A DNA stretch of 64,000 bases from Rhexocercosporidium sp. MPI-PUGE-AT-0058 (GCA_020746875.1 JAGTJL010000003.1:1364001-1428000), one strand, 5' to 3'. Positions 23,867-38,195 are shown, numbered from the stretch's first letter. Notes: generated from the letters alone by a model not told the origin. Numbers and translations: made by a program.

Positions 23867-26800
23867 ATAATCTTTATATTAGGAAATATTAAGTCCGCGA
23901 CTTTTATATTAAGAAATATATAAGCCGCGACTTTTAAATTTAATAATAAAATAATAAATTATAATACTTTTAAAGAATTAACGCCCCTCGTCTTACGCCG
24001 CTTAATTAAAGTATTTAAATATACGTACGTATTAAAAAGAATTGTTTTATTAATAATGGTAGCGAATGCTAAAGACATAATATATAAAGTCAATTTATTT
24101 TATTTTTTATATACGTGTAACTACGGAGCCGATTTAATAAAAAGTATAATAATACCTTAACGTATAGTAACGATAATAAACTAACGATTATTATAATAAG
24201 TTATTGTTATTATTATTTATATAAGAATATAAAAGACTCGGACAAAAGCTAGTATAATTAAAGAAGATATATTATATAAAAGACAAATATGCCGATATTA
24301 GTAATATATTTAATCTTAAACTTAATATTTTTTACGATTATTATATAAGAGCCGACGTAAGTAAAGACGATTATATAAAAGCTTTCTTAATAATATTACG
24401 AAGAGACATATAAACGTATTATTATAATAGCTTAATATATTTTTAAGAAACCTTTATATATATATTAAAAGCTATTTCTTATTATTTTGAGAATGCGAGC
24501 TTTAAACGTATGAACTTAATTAAATAAAACCTCGTTAACTTTAAGGTATATAAGCAAAAGACTTTAAATAAAAGCTTTACGGAATGCTTTACGTAAATAT
24601 TAAATAATCTTACGTATATACGCTACGGCTTTATATTTAATTTTTAAAATAATAACTTCATATATAATAAACTTATATAAATATACCAAGACTTACCGAA
24701 ATGCTAAAATATATTCTCCGTATTACTTATAATACTTACGGAATTAATTAATTTACTTAAAAACTTTATTTAGACGTATGAATATATTTACGGCTCCGCG
24801 AGTATACTTAAACTCTTTTTTACGGACCGCGAGTACCATTACCGACTAAAGAATAAGACTTACGGCAAGCTAAGTTACGGTAAATATAAGTAAAAGCCTG
24901 AAAAATATTATATTATATGCAAGAAGTAACGATATTAATTAATAAAGCATTTATAATATAAATAAGACGCTGTAAAAGAAGTATAAAAACGCCGGAATAA
25001 TATTAAATTTAACGGTAAATTTAGTAAGGGTTTTAATAAGAGATTTTAGTAATTTATCGTCGAATACGAAAGAATATAAGAAGACTATTATAATTAATTC
25101 TTCACCGAAAATACTACCTTTAATAGTAACGATACGTTTACGTTATACGACTCCGGAAAAGAAATATTAAAAGTATTGTTTTATAAAGAAATTATATAAG
25201 AAAAAGCCGAAATTATAATTATAAAACTTATAAACCAGGCTTTATTATATATTAAGTTAAGAAAGTAAAAGATATTAAAATCACTTACGGAATTAATATA
25301 AATATAATATAATTTACGTAATTTCTATAAAATCTTAATTAATACTGGCGCAGCTTATAAATTAATAATAGGCTATAATTAGTATTTAGCTTATAATAAA
25401 TTATACCTTATAGAAATTAACGAATTTATAATAATTAATATTAAATTCGATATCGGAAACGCTATTTCTATCGGCTTTATCGATATTAATATACCGGTAA
25501 GAAAGCTCCGATTCCACGTCTTTTATACGAGAACTCTATTCTTACTTTCTCTTGCCGATATAAATAAAAACAAACTTTACTTTAATAACTTAACGAATAC
25601 ATTTCGTAAGAAAAATAAATAAAAAGAAGTATTAATTATCCGACGATTTAATTATCTTTAACTCTTTTAAGACAATTACTTTATAATTTCCTTATGGACT
25701 TGATTAAATAAAATAAATATTATTTTATAAAACTAGAAATACGCCGTCTTTATAAGCGTTTCGGCTATCCGTCGATAAAACGCCTTTAAAAGCTTCTTAA
25801 TAAAACAGACTATAATATTAATATAAATATATTAAAGTATATAATTAAGTATTATAAGGAATATTAAAAGTATAAAAAATCACTTAATAAATTCCGCTTT
25901 ACTTTAAAAGACGATATTGACTTTAATTATTATATCTCCGTCGATATTATTATAATTAACGGTATAAATATAGTTTATATAATAGACTAATCGATACGCT
26001 TTTAAGCCGGAAAATAACTTAAAAATATAATAATAAAGTATATATAAAAGAAGATTAAAGAATACTAAATAGATACGTATTTAAGATTATTAAATATATT
26101 CGTATATAATTAAAGACTTTAATTTATTAGCAGCGAATTTAATTAATACGCTACTTTTATAAGAATTATAATAAAACCTATTCTTACGAAAGCTTATTAC
26201 TTTATCGGTTAAGTAAAGCGCTATTTCATAATTTTAAAGCGCATTTACAATATCGTCAAATTAAAATCATTAGGCTTATTTAAAGAGAGCGTATTATAAA
26301 CAACTCCTAAAGCAGTCAACGGTATAATAAGACCTAACGACTTAATATTAATATTACTCGTTTTCGGCGCCTTCCTTCGCATAATAATAAACGATACCTT
26401 ATTAAAAACTATATTAAAGAAAGCCGCCGTATATAAAAAAGCTATAATAAAAGTTCGGAAGCTTAACGTATAATTATAAGTTAATAAAGTATTATATACT
26501 CGTAACGGACTAAATATAATAATTATTAAGGACTTATTAATTTAGTCCTTGATTATAACGTATAAAAAAAGACTTGGAAAGAAAAGTAATAAGTGAATAA
26601 GATTATATACGCTATTAATAACTTAAAGAAAATATTGCGTTATATAAATTAATAATAAGGCCGTAACTTTATACTTAACGTTTATATAACTGTTTTTATA
26701 AAAAGTATAAACATAAAGTAATATAAATTTATCATGAGAAAATCACTAAAAACTATAGTTAAAACTAGTTAACGACGTTATATTATTAAATATAACTCCT

Positions 26801-28425
26801 GTACTTATCCGACGTAAAAGCAAACCACGTATTATATAATATAACATTATTATATATATTAACGGAGAACTAAATTATAAATATTTATAATAAAAAGAAA
26901 TCGACGGACTTATCGACAATTAAACCTTTAAGTTTATAAATTACTACGATATCCCCGTCGGTGTTAAAATATTTAATTTACGCTTTATTAATAAAGTTAA
27001 GGACGTATGCATATTAAATACTTATAAAAAGTCAAGATTTATTATTTAAATATATAACGACAAAAGAAAGACGACCGTATTAATTTAATTACTGATAATT
27101 TAACGTATAAGCTAAAAAATCTTATTTTATTTAATAATAATATTCTTAAAGTATAAGCTTTACTTACGGGACATAACTTAAGCTTATATATAATTAAATA
27201 TAAAACTTGTCCGCAAAATCTACGTCCAAGCATTAAAAGACGTATCTTAATAAAAAGGTTGCTTTTTTCGCGTCAAAAAACTATTATACGAAGTACTAAA
27301 ATTAAGAAACTATTAATTTAATATATAATATAAATATTATAAGATTAAATTAAATACTAAAAACTTAACGTTTAACCTCTACCTTATATATATTAACGAC
27401 AAAAATAACTTTAGCATCGTTAATTTATAAACCGATAATATACTCTTCTTAATAAACGACAAATTTATAATTAAAGAAAAAGAAGAATTATTAAAGTTAA
27501 AAAATAAAATAAAATTATAAAAAGAGCTTATAATAAACTATACTTTTATATTTAATAAAGGAATAATTACTTTTAATACTAATATTAATATATACCTAGA
27601 TTAAATATAATAAACTAAATCTTTATAACTTGTCTAAGAGAAAGCAATAAATATAACCGGCAATAAAAGCAAAGTCATTAAAAACGCTATTTTAAAAAAG
27701 TAACACGTTATATAACGAGCCCGCGAAACTTATTTTAATATTATTTCGCAACTTAAAGCTGCGTTTGACTTATTACGTATAATATAAGTAATTAATATTT
27801 AATATTATTATATTAAAGAATTAAATAAGAAATTATAATAATAAAAGGATAATAGCGGCAGAAGCTTACGATTCGTTAAATTAAAGACTGTTAATATATA
27901 AATAGCTGTTTTTATAAACGAAAGCTTCGCTAATAACGCCGATTATAACTCGCAAATTAATTTCGTTATTATTATTACCGATAAAGACGGAAAAGTTAAT
28001 ATACTTTATTAATTAAGTATAAAATGCAAGAGAATTACTCGTTCCGTACTAGCCTTAGAACTTTTTATAATAAGCAACGGCTTTAATATAATATTAATTA
28101 TTAAGTTAATATTTAAGGCAATACTTAATACGACTATTTTACTACGTATTTACACGGATTCTAAATCAATCTACGATTATATCGTTAAGTTAAGTATAAT
28201 ATAAGAGAAGAGATTAATAATCGACCTTATATGCCTTCGCTAAAGCTATAAACGTAAGGAAATCGATAAAGTCGATTAAATTAACGGAACTAATAACTCC
28301 GCCGACGTTATAATTAAGTCAGAGGCTTACTTAGTATTACGTAAGCTAATCGAGATTAATAAGTTCGATATTAAATTAATTAAATAAGTGGAAAGAAAGG
28401 TAAGCTCTTAAAGAAGAGTTACTAA

Positions 28426-28718
28426 TATATAAATAATAATATTCACGGAACCACGTAAATACAAAGAATAAGTTAATATAAGGGTTGTATATCGTAAAAA
28501 GTAAATGAAGAGTACTTAACGTTAGCTACTTTAAGACTAATATATAATAAGAGCCTCTTATATATAGAGCTCTCATCGATATATTAAAAGTAGCTCTTTA
28601 AACTTGAATAAATATATAAAATATAATTAAAGCTTTGCACTATGTAATCGAGTCTCGCCACGATTAACTAAGTTATTACTTATTACCGGGAGGGATAGGC
28701 AACATAGTGTAATTAATA
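28426..28718 (+). repeat. 3' LTR of Copia-1
   Basis: 293 bases, same as the two 5' LTR pieces joined. The part 28622-28718 is less mutated than its partner at 22298-22392. Confidence 0.85.
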
Positions 28719-30104
28719 ATATTAAATGCGAAAGGTCGTATAATCTTCGCTTTCGGGGGACATACGAATGCAGTGAAAAGCTTACTAAATATTAAGCTTT
28801 ATAAAAACCTTTGCCTTATAAATACGAGCTATTATCTTATTAATTAAAGGAATCGAGTATAAGTCCTTCTTTAATAAAGTATTTAGCTTCCGGTAGTCGA
28901 CGTAAAGCCGGAAACTACCGTCGGCCTTTTTGGTAAAGAGAATAAAGGCCGCATATAATACGTTAAAGGGCTTAATAAAACCTTTATATAAATTATCGAT
29001 AATATATCGCTTAGTCTTCGACAGCTATTCTTTAATTATACGCCGGAGAGGTTTAAAAAATAAGTCGTTCTCCTTAATAAGCTCGATTTAGTAATTTACG
29101 CCTTAATAATACGTTAATAGCTCGTTAAAGGCTCGTCGAGAAAAGAAAGAAGCATATTCTTAATACTTTATTAAAAGCTTCTTACTTATTAACTTATTAT
29201 CTTACGCGTACTTAGCCTCTAGGGCTTTTTTCAAGGTCAAGTCTTTATTTATCGATATAAGCTCGACTTTTAATTAGTTTAAGGCCTCTCGCCGGCGGCG
29301 AGTCAGCTCTTAGTCGGATTTTATATATTAATATTATAAAGGTTTTTACTTTATTTTTCTTAGCTTCTTAAGTCGGAGGTACGTTATAAATATTATTATT
29401 ATTAATATAAAGAAGATCTCCGTAATAAGTGCTTTTAGTTAGTGATTTACCGGAAGAGCTTTACGAGAATTCCTTCGCTTAAGTATAATCCCGAGTCATA
29501 AAATATCGAGGAGTTTAATTTAATCTTTTATAACTTAAAAGCGCTCTTTAACCTTTTTAATAAAGCTTAAGAGTCGAGTCGGCGAGGCGCTAGCGGTAGG
29601 TCGTATAAAGACCTTTATTTTAAGAGAATCGTCGAGTGCCGCGAGCTTAGCTTGCCGTCGGCGGTTTTCGTCGGTATTTATAAAAATATTTCGCTGTTCC
29701 GCATCGAGTTAATAAGATTTGACGATAAGCTTGTTAGAGCGGTTAATATCGACAAACATACGCTAATCGAAGTATAACTAAGCCGGCATATTTCAAGGCT
29801 ATTTCAATCGATTGCGGTTCTTAATATACGACTACTTTAAGTCATAATATTTAAGGAATTTCCGATTAATTAAAACGTCGGTATTTCTTAAGTCCGTTAT
29901 TAAAAAAGGGAAGTTAATTCGTCGTTTATTAATTATAAAAGTGAAAAGGATTGCCGTATCGATAAGTTTGCCTTTCCTTTTATTATAGTTAATTAAGACG
30001 ATTAGCGTAAGGAATGTAACGAAAGTAACGTCGAACTACTTAAAAAGTCGATAAGCTAAAAAGGTCTTAATAACACCGAAAATATTTACTTTGCTATTAA
30101 TATA

Positions 30105-30776
30105 AGGTACAGCTAAAGCACCATACGGAAATAGCTAAATCACCACACGCTAAGGTTTTTCCAGGCACGCCGGGCGCGTTTATTAACCGCGCCTTATTAT
30201 ATTAATTTGTACTAGGGGCCAAGGGCCGTCGATGAAACCCCTGAGCTTTACTAAACTTGACTTTTGAAGCTATTCATACTTTCTTACTTAACACTTTAAA
30301 GTAACATGTCGACTTTCACTAGCGAGCCTTGCGGCCCTGCGCCTCTAGTCTTAAGCATATCAATTCCGCAGACTTTTACAGTATAAAATAGCCTGTCGTC
30401 GACTGCACTTGCTATGCAAAGGCTCCGGCAAGGACACTAAGATCAGTACGAGCCTGGAACTCAAAGAGAGAGAGGGTATATACATAGCATGTCATCAATT
30501 TATCAGTTAGATAATATATTAGATGCTACTAAAGCTTCTACAGCTGTGATTCAAAGGGGTGTAATTAGAGGAATTGAAATATATACTCAAGATGCCGACT
30601 TTAAAAAGGATTATAAAGATAAATTAGTATAATTACGTAAGATATATATATTACACTTAGCCTTTAGTACAAATTAGTATGATAGGGCGCGGGCGATAAA
30701 TGCACCCTCCGGATTCTTGAAAATTCCTTAGCGTATGGTGATTTAGCTATTTCCGTATAGTGCTTTAGCTATACCC
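30105..30776. mobile_element. MULE-derived non-autonomous element 1
   Basis: 672 bases with inverted ends of about 50 bases related to those of the full MULE at 44957-47457 (core ATAGCTAAATCACC) and an exact 8-bp duplication TTAATATA at 30097-30104 and 30777-30784. The right half resembles, inverted, the left end of that MULE, including the tail of its transposase gene; most of the gene is missing. An internally deleted derivative of a sister subfamily, inserted in Gypsy B. Confidence 0.85.
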
Positions 30777-32188
30777 TTAATATATAGAAAGGTTTTAATA
30801 AAGAATTCATTTCGTCTTAATTTAACGCTAATTAAGAACTGTCGTCTTTTAATAAGAGTACGGAAATTAAAAGCTAAGTCCTTTTATAAGTTATAATTTA
30901 TATTATAATATAAGTCTTTATTACAGCTTAATAATTTTTTAAAAGCTTGTCGCTTTTTAATTCTTTGCTTACGACTAGCTCGGAAATTGACTTATTAAGA
31001 GCTTAGTCTCTTCGGCGCTTAAGGCAGTCGCTAGCTTAATAGCCAGTTTTATTATAATAAAGGCAAGTATTAAAGAAGACGTTTTTAAGAGTAAGAGGCG
31101 GTATAAAAAGACTTAAGGCGGCGGAGGAATAAAGCCGGGAATAGCGAGCGCGAGCGAACCTTTAGCGACAGTTTATAAGTTAATATTAGAGGTCTTTATA
31201 TTATAATACCCGGCGTAAGAAAAGTTATACGTTAGTCTTCTTTTTTAAGAATATTATACGCGTCGTAATTATTAAAAGTAACGTTAGCTTAAGCCTTATA
31301 AGTCGTTATAGCTTCTTTTAATATAATATTTTATTCTTAAAGTTACTTAAGTATTCTTTTATAAATATTTTTATTTTTATCTTTTAGATATTATACTCGA
31401 TATTGCCCTTATAATTATTAAAAGGAATACGAGAGTACTTGACTTTAAAAAGCTTATAACTTGAACCGAATTATTTAACTTTAATAAGTAATAGTCGGTA
31501 ATTAGCTAAAGGTCCGCCGTAAAAGCGCGTACCGATCGATCGTAAGGAGGAGAGGGAGTACGAGTCTTTTGGCGGGGGTTATTAAAAGTATATTAATTAA
31601 GAGCTTACTTAATAACGGCAGTAATAATAAAGCTAACGGAAATCTCGATTAATTTATTTTCCTTTACTTATTAAGCGAAGGTAAGGCCTTTTATAATAAT
31701 AATAAGCTTTAGCGAGGCGTTAAAAAAGTTTTAAAGTTTATTCTTTAAATCGGAATCGGCTTTTTTAAAGTTATTAAGTTCTTTTATAAAAATCTTAACC
31801 GAAAGGGTAAAAGTATTAATAAAGCCTAATCAGAAAGAGGCGCTTCTTTTTTTTAAAGCTTTGTCAATAAAAAAGAAAAGTCGGAAGTAATAATAATACG
31901 AAGTAAAAAGGTATTTAAAGTTATTAATTAATTTATTAATTAAATATAAATTAAAATCGAAGTTCGAAGTCGAATAGCGCGCGTTAAGTTATATAAAGCA
32001 GGTTAATGGTAAAAGGTTTTCTAGCTTTCTCTAAGGCAATTTATTATTAAAATAAAAAGATACTTATTTATTAAATAAGCTAAAGTATTAAGATTTGTCG
32101 TTAACTTATTATAAAAGTAAAAAGACGCGACGCGTAAGACTTAATAAAATATAACGTTTATAATAAAAGAGTTATTAATCTTTTTTTA

Positions 32189-32443
32189 TATTATAGCTTA
32201 TTAAAAGTTAATATAATATAAAAAATAACTTTATATTTAAGTTTAAAGTTACGCTTAAAATTAAAAATAAAAAATAAAAAGAAAAGGAGAGCTTTTTATA
32301 AAAAGGAGCTTTAATATAAATATATAAAAGGTCTTCCTAGCCTTTCTCAATTAGGCCTAGCGCTATAGTTGCCATGCTAAGGCAATGCTACGAGCGATGC
32401 CGAGCTCGCTCGGTTAGAATACAAGGCTTAGGGAATTGTAACA
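32189..32443 (-). repeat. 5' LTR of Gypsy B
   Basis: 255 bases; the right end GAATTGTAACA is unmutated, its partner reads GAATTATAATA. Followed by the GCCTT duplication. Confidence 0.85.
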
Positions 32444-32448
32444 GCCTT

Positions 32449-33073
32449 TAAGAGTAAAGATTTTACTTTTTCCTTATATTATCTTAATCCGTGGTTTTTA
32501 AAATTCCGTACGAAGCCACGCCTCTTATTATATGCGTCTCTACTTAATAATAGACGGCAGACGCGTATATAACTGCCCTTTTATTATACTCGACTTAGGA
32601 AATTAAAATATAATAATTAGCGTTAAATAAATAAAACGCTTTCGCGTTAAACTCGATTCAGTTAATAACCGTCTTATATAGCCCTTCGCATACTTATAAA
32701 CTCCTTATTAAACGAAAGAGTTAATTATATTACTTCTTATTAAGGCTAAAGTAAAAACTACTAGCTATTATTAATTTAATATTAATTGACGTGACACGGT
32801 TATAAACTAAATTAATTAAAGACGACGACATTATTAATTCGCTATTAATTATATATAATTGTCGACGTTATTAAAGAATCCCTTTAAAGAATTAAAACTA
32901 AAAATAGCTCGGGAACCCCTACTATTAAAGCCGGTCGGAAAGCTAAAGGTAAAGAAGCTTTATTTACGGCTACGCCGTCGCTTAAAACTTATTATAATTT
33001 TATAAAGAACTCCTTTTTCTATTTATAAAATTAACGTAAACACATTTTATTTTAATATAAAGCGTAAGACTAC
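32449..33073 (+). mobile_element. Gypsy A, continuation after Gypsy B
   Basis: After the GCCTT duplication the sequence continues the Gypsy A interior, matching by eye the A2 interior read on its minus strand from about 54850 down to 54230. It ends where the Copia-2 LTR begins; the reverse-transcriptase half and 3' LTR of A were not found anywhere to the right. Confidence 0.7.
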
Positions 33074-33267
33074 TATCGCGCCCTAGCGCAGTCTACTGGT
33101 TATATATATGCTCTCGTAAGCACTCACGTATATATATACTCGGGTTATAGTCTTCTCTTATAAAGAATAACGTTTATTTTAATATTTTTTTTTTTTTAAA
33201 TTTTTGCTCTTTAGGTTAATTGTAGAGCTCTTAAATTACTTAAAGCCTACTTTATATTTATACGATA
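33074..33267 (+). repeat. 5' LTR of Copia-2
   Basis: About 194 bases, direct repeat of 48035-48222 with an expanded T-run. End assigned by where similarity stops. Confidence 0.7.
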
Positions 33268-35596
33268 GTTAAGAGTTATATTTGTTTTTATAAGTTATTT
33301 TTAATATATATAAATTTCGAGCTTTAATTAAGCTTATTTAATTTTAATCTTATGATCTTCGTTCCCTTTTCTTACGCTTAAACCCTAATACCTTTTTTAA
33401 CGCGATTATTAAGATATTATCGTACGATAATCTTAATAGTTTTAATATAAATATTATATACTTAAAGCTTAAAGATTTCCTATTATAAATAAATTATTTA
33501 ACTTTTAGCGTTTAAATACTCGGACTTTAATCTTTTATTAACTTAAATACTTTAAATATAAAATTATTAATTAAAATTATTAATAAGAATCTACGGACCG
33601 CCGAATAAATCGCTTAGCAAAAGAATAATCTCGTTAAATTAAATTATATAATAAAGATAAATAAGTATAATAAACAACTTTAGAAATAAGCGCTCGATTA
33701 TTACGCAATAACTACGTCTTCTTTAAACTAAATAATTATAAACTTTAACGCTTTTATTATTTCTCTTCCTACTCGACCGCACGAGCTTATTAAAATAACC
33801 GCAGAATCTTATTAAAAGGAAGTCGAGGCCGAAGTTAAAGCGCATATTATAAAATATATAATATAATAATTATAAATTATAATATACCTTAAGCTTTACG
33901 AATAAATTAAGAAAATAATAAGCCGCTAATTCTTTAATATAGCGGCTGTATAGCGCGTCGCTAAGAAAAAAGCTAATATTTAAATATTAAATTTACACGC
34001 TTAAAATAATTTTATATTAAATAAATATAACGATTTAAATAATAACCCGCTAAGATTACTTATAATCTTTAAATATAAAGAACGTTTAAAACCTAAAGGT
34101 CTAAATTATATAATATTAAGAGCTAATCCGTAAAAAGAACTTATATTATATACTAGAAGTGCTCGACACTTTTAATATTAACTTTTTCTTAATCGCAGTT
34201 AATAATTTTAATAGCTTATAAGCTTAAAAGTACTTTCTTAAGATTAAAAAAGCTAATGAGCTCGAGATACCTTTTAAATACTTTTTAAAATAGCTCGCAT
34301 AATTATTTTATTTTAATTAAGTTAATCGCTAATATTAATAGCTTATCGATAGAAAATTAAAATATAATTATTTCTTTATTCTTAATTTACGCTTTAATAA
34401 TAATAAAATACCCTACTCGAAAGCTTTTAATTTATATAATAAAAGATTAAACCGATTTAAAATAAAATAAAAACTTATAAAAAAAAGCATATTTATATTT
34501 AAAGAATAAAACTTATTATTAATATCTTTTGAATTATACTCGTTTTTAAATAATAATTTATAAAAAAGTATTTATTAAATATTAAATATTAAAATAAAAT
34601 AACTCGTTTAAACTTAAAAATAAATAAATAATATTATAATAAGATCCGGCAGCGGTTTATTACGTTATAATAAAAAGCTTTCTATAAATAAATAAACTCG
34701 AATAAGCCTTTTTTAATTAATGAAAGATCTTTTAGCGAAATTAAATAAATAATAATTTAATAAATTAAATAAGAAAAAGTTTACTTTTCTCGAAAACTTA
34801 TTAAATAAAAAAAGAATAAGCGGGACTTACGCATACTTAATACCTTTATTTAATTTAGCTAAGTATTTAATTATAAATATATATTTCTTTTAAAATTCAT
34901 TTTATCTTTTATTAGATTTTATTTTATTAAATAATTATAAAGCGATTAATTTAATTAATAATTATTTAATATTATTAAAAGGATTTTTTATAAAATTTAC
35001 TCTTAAGGATTTAATTAAGTATAAGAGCTCTTAATTGCTTATTATTAGGCGCGGAACTCGAATTATAAAAGAAGTGCTTAAAGGTCTGAATAAAGAATTA
35101 TTTAATCTCACGCTTTACGACGTCGTAATTATAAAAAACTTTTATATTAATATTATTTTTAAAGTTTATCTTTATAAGACTAGTTTTTAATTTTATAATA
35201 TAAATTATATTTTAAAATAGAACAAGGAAGGCTTATTAATTAATAAATATTATATAATACAATAATTAAAACGTAAATAAAATCTCGTTTTCTTTAAATA
35301 TAAGCTACGTTTAATTTACTCTCCGAGCCCTTATAATATACTCTTAAGCGCTATAAAAATTATAATATTTTTAACACTTTTTAAAAGAATAAATAAGCCG
35401 TATAAATTATTTAGAGATTATAAGCACTTTAAATAGACTCGGAGCGTGTTTAATATCTACGAATAAGCTATTTAAGCTCGAATGCTTTAAAGAAATTAAT
35501 AAATACGGCAAGAAATATTAAAATTACTAAAGTAATAAGAAAGATTAAGTATAAATAATATATTTTAACTTATATTATTTAAGTAATTTTTAAACG

Positions 35597-35932
35597 TGTT
35601 ACGGCTGGCTAAAGGTTAATACAGTGCAAGAGATAACTTTATATTTGGACTTAAAGTTACGCTTAGAATTAAGAAGAAAAGATAAAGAGAAAAGGAGAGC
35701 TCTTTATAAGAGGGAGCTTTAGTATAAATATATAAAGGGTCTCCTTAGCCTTTCCCGATTAGGCCTAGCACCATAGTTGCCATGCTAAGGCAATGTTATA
35801 AGCGATGCCGAGCGCTACTAAAGCAGCCTCTACGTGACTAAAGCAAGCAGCCTTAATTAAAATAGCTTCCACGTGACTAAAGCAGCCTTAATAACTGTGT
35901 CGGTAATGTAAAGCGCATCGGAGGTCGTAACA
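35597..35932 (-). repeat. Variant Gypsy B-family LTR (336 bases)
   Basis: Shares about 220 bases with the 255-base B LTRs, then has a different, longer end carrying the motif CTAAAGCAGCC or a close variant three times, two of them followed by ACGTGA. Ends GGTCGTAACA. Less mutated than the other B LTRs. Confidence 0.7.
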
Positions 35933-38195
35933 TTACTCCTTCCTCTTAAAGAACTACGTCCGCGCAATTATAATTATAACCGTGTCGTCCTTTAGGTCGT
36001 TATAGTCGTCGATACTAATATTATAAGCCTTTAACTATTTTAAAAGAACTCTTAGCGGGCCTTTAGCGTTAAAATGCTTAAAGTGGAATCGTTTAATTAT
36101 ATGCGGAGCTATTATAGCATCCAAATATAAGTATTACTTTAAATCTTCGTCGGCGCCTAGCCACTTAATACAATAGAATAACTTATTCCGCGTGACCTTA
36201 AAGTTAAAAATACTTTTAATTTCTTACTTATTTTACTTAAATAATAATTAAATAAGTGCCGACATAACTCTGGCTTATTTAGGCAAGGGGTTATCGACGT
36301 ACTTACGGACCGAGTATAAGTAGAAGACAAAGTAAATTAACTAGTCCTTTAAGAGCTCGACTCTTTAACTCTCTCCTTCTTTAATAATTATTTTAATAAG
36401 GCCGTATTATTTGTCGGACAGCTTTTTTAAGGGCCAGTCAATATTTTAATTCCGAGTGTCGACTAATATTAAGTCGCTAATATCTTAATTAACGGCGCGT
36501 CGCCTACGGTTTAATAATTGTTTTATTTTCTTTTATTAATCCCTTAAGAATAATTGTGCGACTTTAATAACTTCTTTTATATATAAAACTATTTATAAAG
36601 CTTTTTCGCGGTTAAGTTTTTTAATAATTATAATTAAAGGCTTTAAGTTAATTAAATCTTAGGAAGTCTTTAGCTTAACGTCGTTAAATAACTAAAAAGG
36701 AAATAAATTGCTTAAGGACTTATATAATAACGTTAATTAAGCAATATTTATAATTAATAAAAGGTCGTTTTAATTATCTTAATAATAAAATAAAAAAAAG
36801 GTAAAGCCGTTACTTAATATATTAATTCGTTACTTCCGTTTAATTATTAACGTTTAAGTTATACGCCGTCGTAAGCTTAACTTTAATATTAAGAATATAA
36901 TAATACTCCTTTTAAAAGGAAAAGACAAATTATAATTTATAATTTAAAACAATTAAATTTAACATATTAAAGTAACGAGTTTAATAAACGAGAAAAAGAA
37001 TAGCTATACTTTTAACGGTAATTATATTGTTACACGGTATTAAGACCGGTTTCTTAAATAAGCGGTCCACAATAATTATAGCGAAGTTATAACCGTATTT
37101 ATTTAATAAAAGCTTTATAAAATCTATTATAAAGTGTTAATATAGTCGAGTGGGGATTAATAAAAAATATAAAAAACTAAGAGTTTTATCCCTTTTAGCT
37201 TTTTATTAAAAGTAATTATAATTTACTACGTATTAAGTTATATTTATAATAAGGCTATTTTAATAGTATTTACGGCTTAGTAATACCTTTATCTTTTTAA
37301 TCCCCGCATATATTATTAATAATTAAAAGTATACGTATTGAATTAATATTATATAAAGCTCCGGTAGTTTTAAAGACACTTTTAAGCGTCTTTAAAAAAG
37401 TAATTTATTATTTATTAATTTGTAATTTAGCGACTGTTTCTTAGCTTTTTGTCGGAGAGGCTCTAGCGACGGCGACGACTTATTAACTAAAAGCACTTAA
37501 TTAATAATATTATATTCGGCGATATTATAAGTTATTATAAAGTTTAAATTAAGTTTTTCCGTAATAAAAGTCTTTAAGTTTATTAATACTCTTACGTTTA
37601 ACTTAAGTTTTAATCCGTCCCCCGGGATTAAGGCTTTTATAAACGTAAGGAGTATTGTTTTCACGACTTTAATATAAATATTTATAAAATTATTAATAAG
37701 AAATTAAAGATTATTAATAACTCTTAAGTTAATTTTATTAATTAAGATTAATTATTAATTACGAATAGCCTGCTTACGTGTTTCCGCAACTATAAGGTCT
37801 TAATTTCGTCGAGACAAAGTATTAATTAACGTATTAATTGTCTTAATATAATATATAATTATAAAATAAAAGTCCGTAAAGAATTTAACCTATCGAGCTT
37901 ACTTAGCTATAAGGTCCTTAATAATTATAAAGTATTTTAAAGCTTAGTGGTTTATATAAATAAGGACATTTTTTTAAATACTTAAAAACTTTAAGTAATA
38001 ATATTTAAATAATTAAAAAATCGCTAACATTTCTTTATTATAAATAAAATAATTAAGCTTAAGGTTTATTATAATCTTAAAAAAGTATTTTATTAAGTAA
38101 TAAGTGCCGTCTTCTTATATTTAAAATAGGATTTTAATAACGACTTTATTTAAAAAGTCGGTTTTTAACCGCGTTTATTTTATTAAGTTATAATG
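35597..38195 (-). mobile_element. Truncated Gypsy B-family copy
   Basis: Begins with a B-family LTR (TGTTACGGCTGG...) and continues into sequence colinear with 14690 to about 17160 of Gypsy B, i.e. the 3' end of the element on the minus strand. Similarity stops near 38195 and Copia-2 sequence resumes. The rest of the element and the second LTR are absent, so this is a 5'-truncated copy; no target duplication was identified. Confidence 0.72.

Larger units (their letters stand above)
17685..28718 (+). mobile_element. Copia-1 retrotransposon, nested in Gypsy B
   Basis: Target duplication ATATT at 17680-17684 and 28719-28723. The 3' LTR (28426-28718) is 293 bases; the 5' LTR is split by transposon P1 into 17685-17882 and 22298-22392, which also sum to 293. 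Plus-strand pol is heavily stopped but readable: an integrase segment near 25920 (YYISVDIIIING), a reverse-transcriptase/polymerase segment near 27370 (QTDN for the QTDD typical of fungal Copia) and an RNase H end near 28290 (NNSADVIIKSEAYL). A 323-base possible solo LTR sits inside at 23544-23866. Insertion was into the reverse-transcriptase gene of Gypsy B. Confidence 0.85.
14433..32443 (-). mobile_element. Gypsy element B (minus strand), interrupted by Copia-1 and a MULE derivative
   Basis: LTRs of exactly 255 bases at 14433-14687 and 32189-32443; target duplication GCCTT at 14428-14432 and 32444-32448. On the minus strand a purine tract, with 12 G (14691-14702 on the plus strand as C), abuts the left LTR, which fixes it as the 3' LTR. 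Minus-strand reverse transcriptase is split by Copia-1: the N-terminal half with KKADGSFRLYVDYRKLN lies just right of 28719, the active-site half with YINNILIYS just left of 17685 (YxDD-type Asp now Asn). Removing the insertions leaves about 6.3 kb, a normal Gypsy length. Confidence 0.85.

Noticed and set aside
27042..27233. Minus-strand 63-codon frame inside Copia-1
   Set aside because: Antisense to readable Copia pol; chance frame. The same applies to frames at 52534-52731 and 59269-59475, each inside a Gypsy element.
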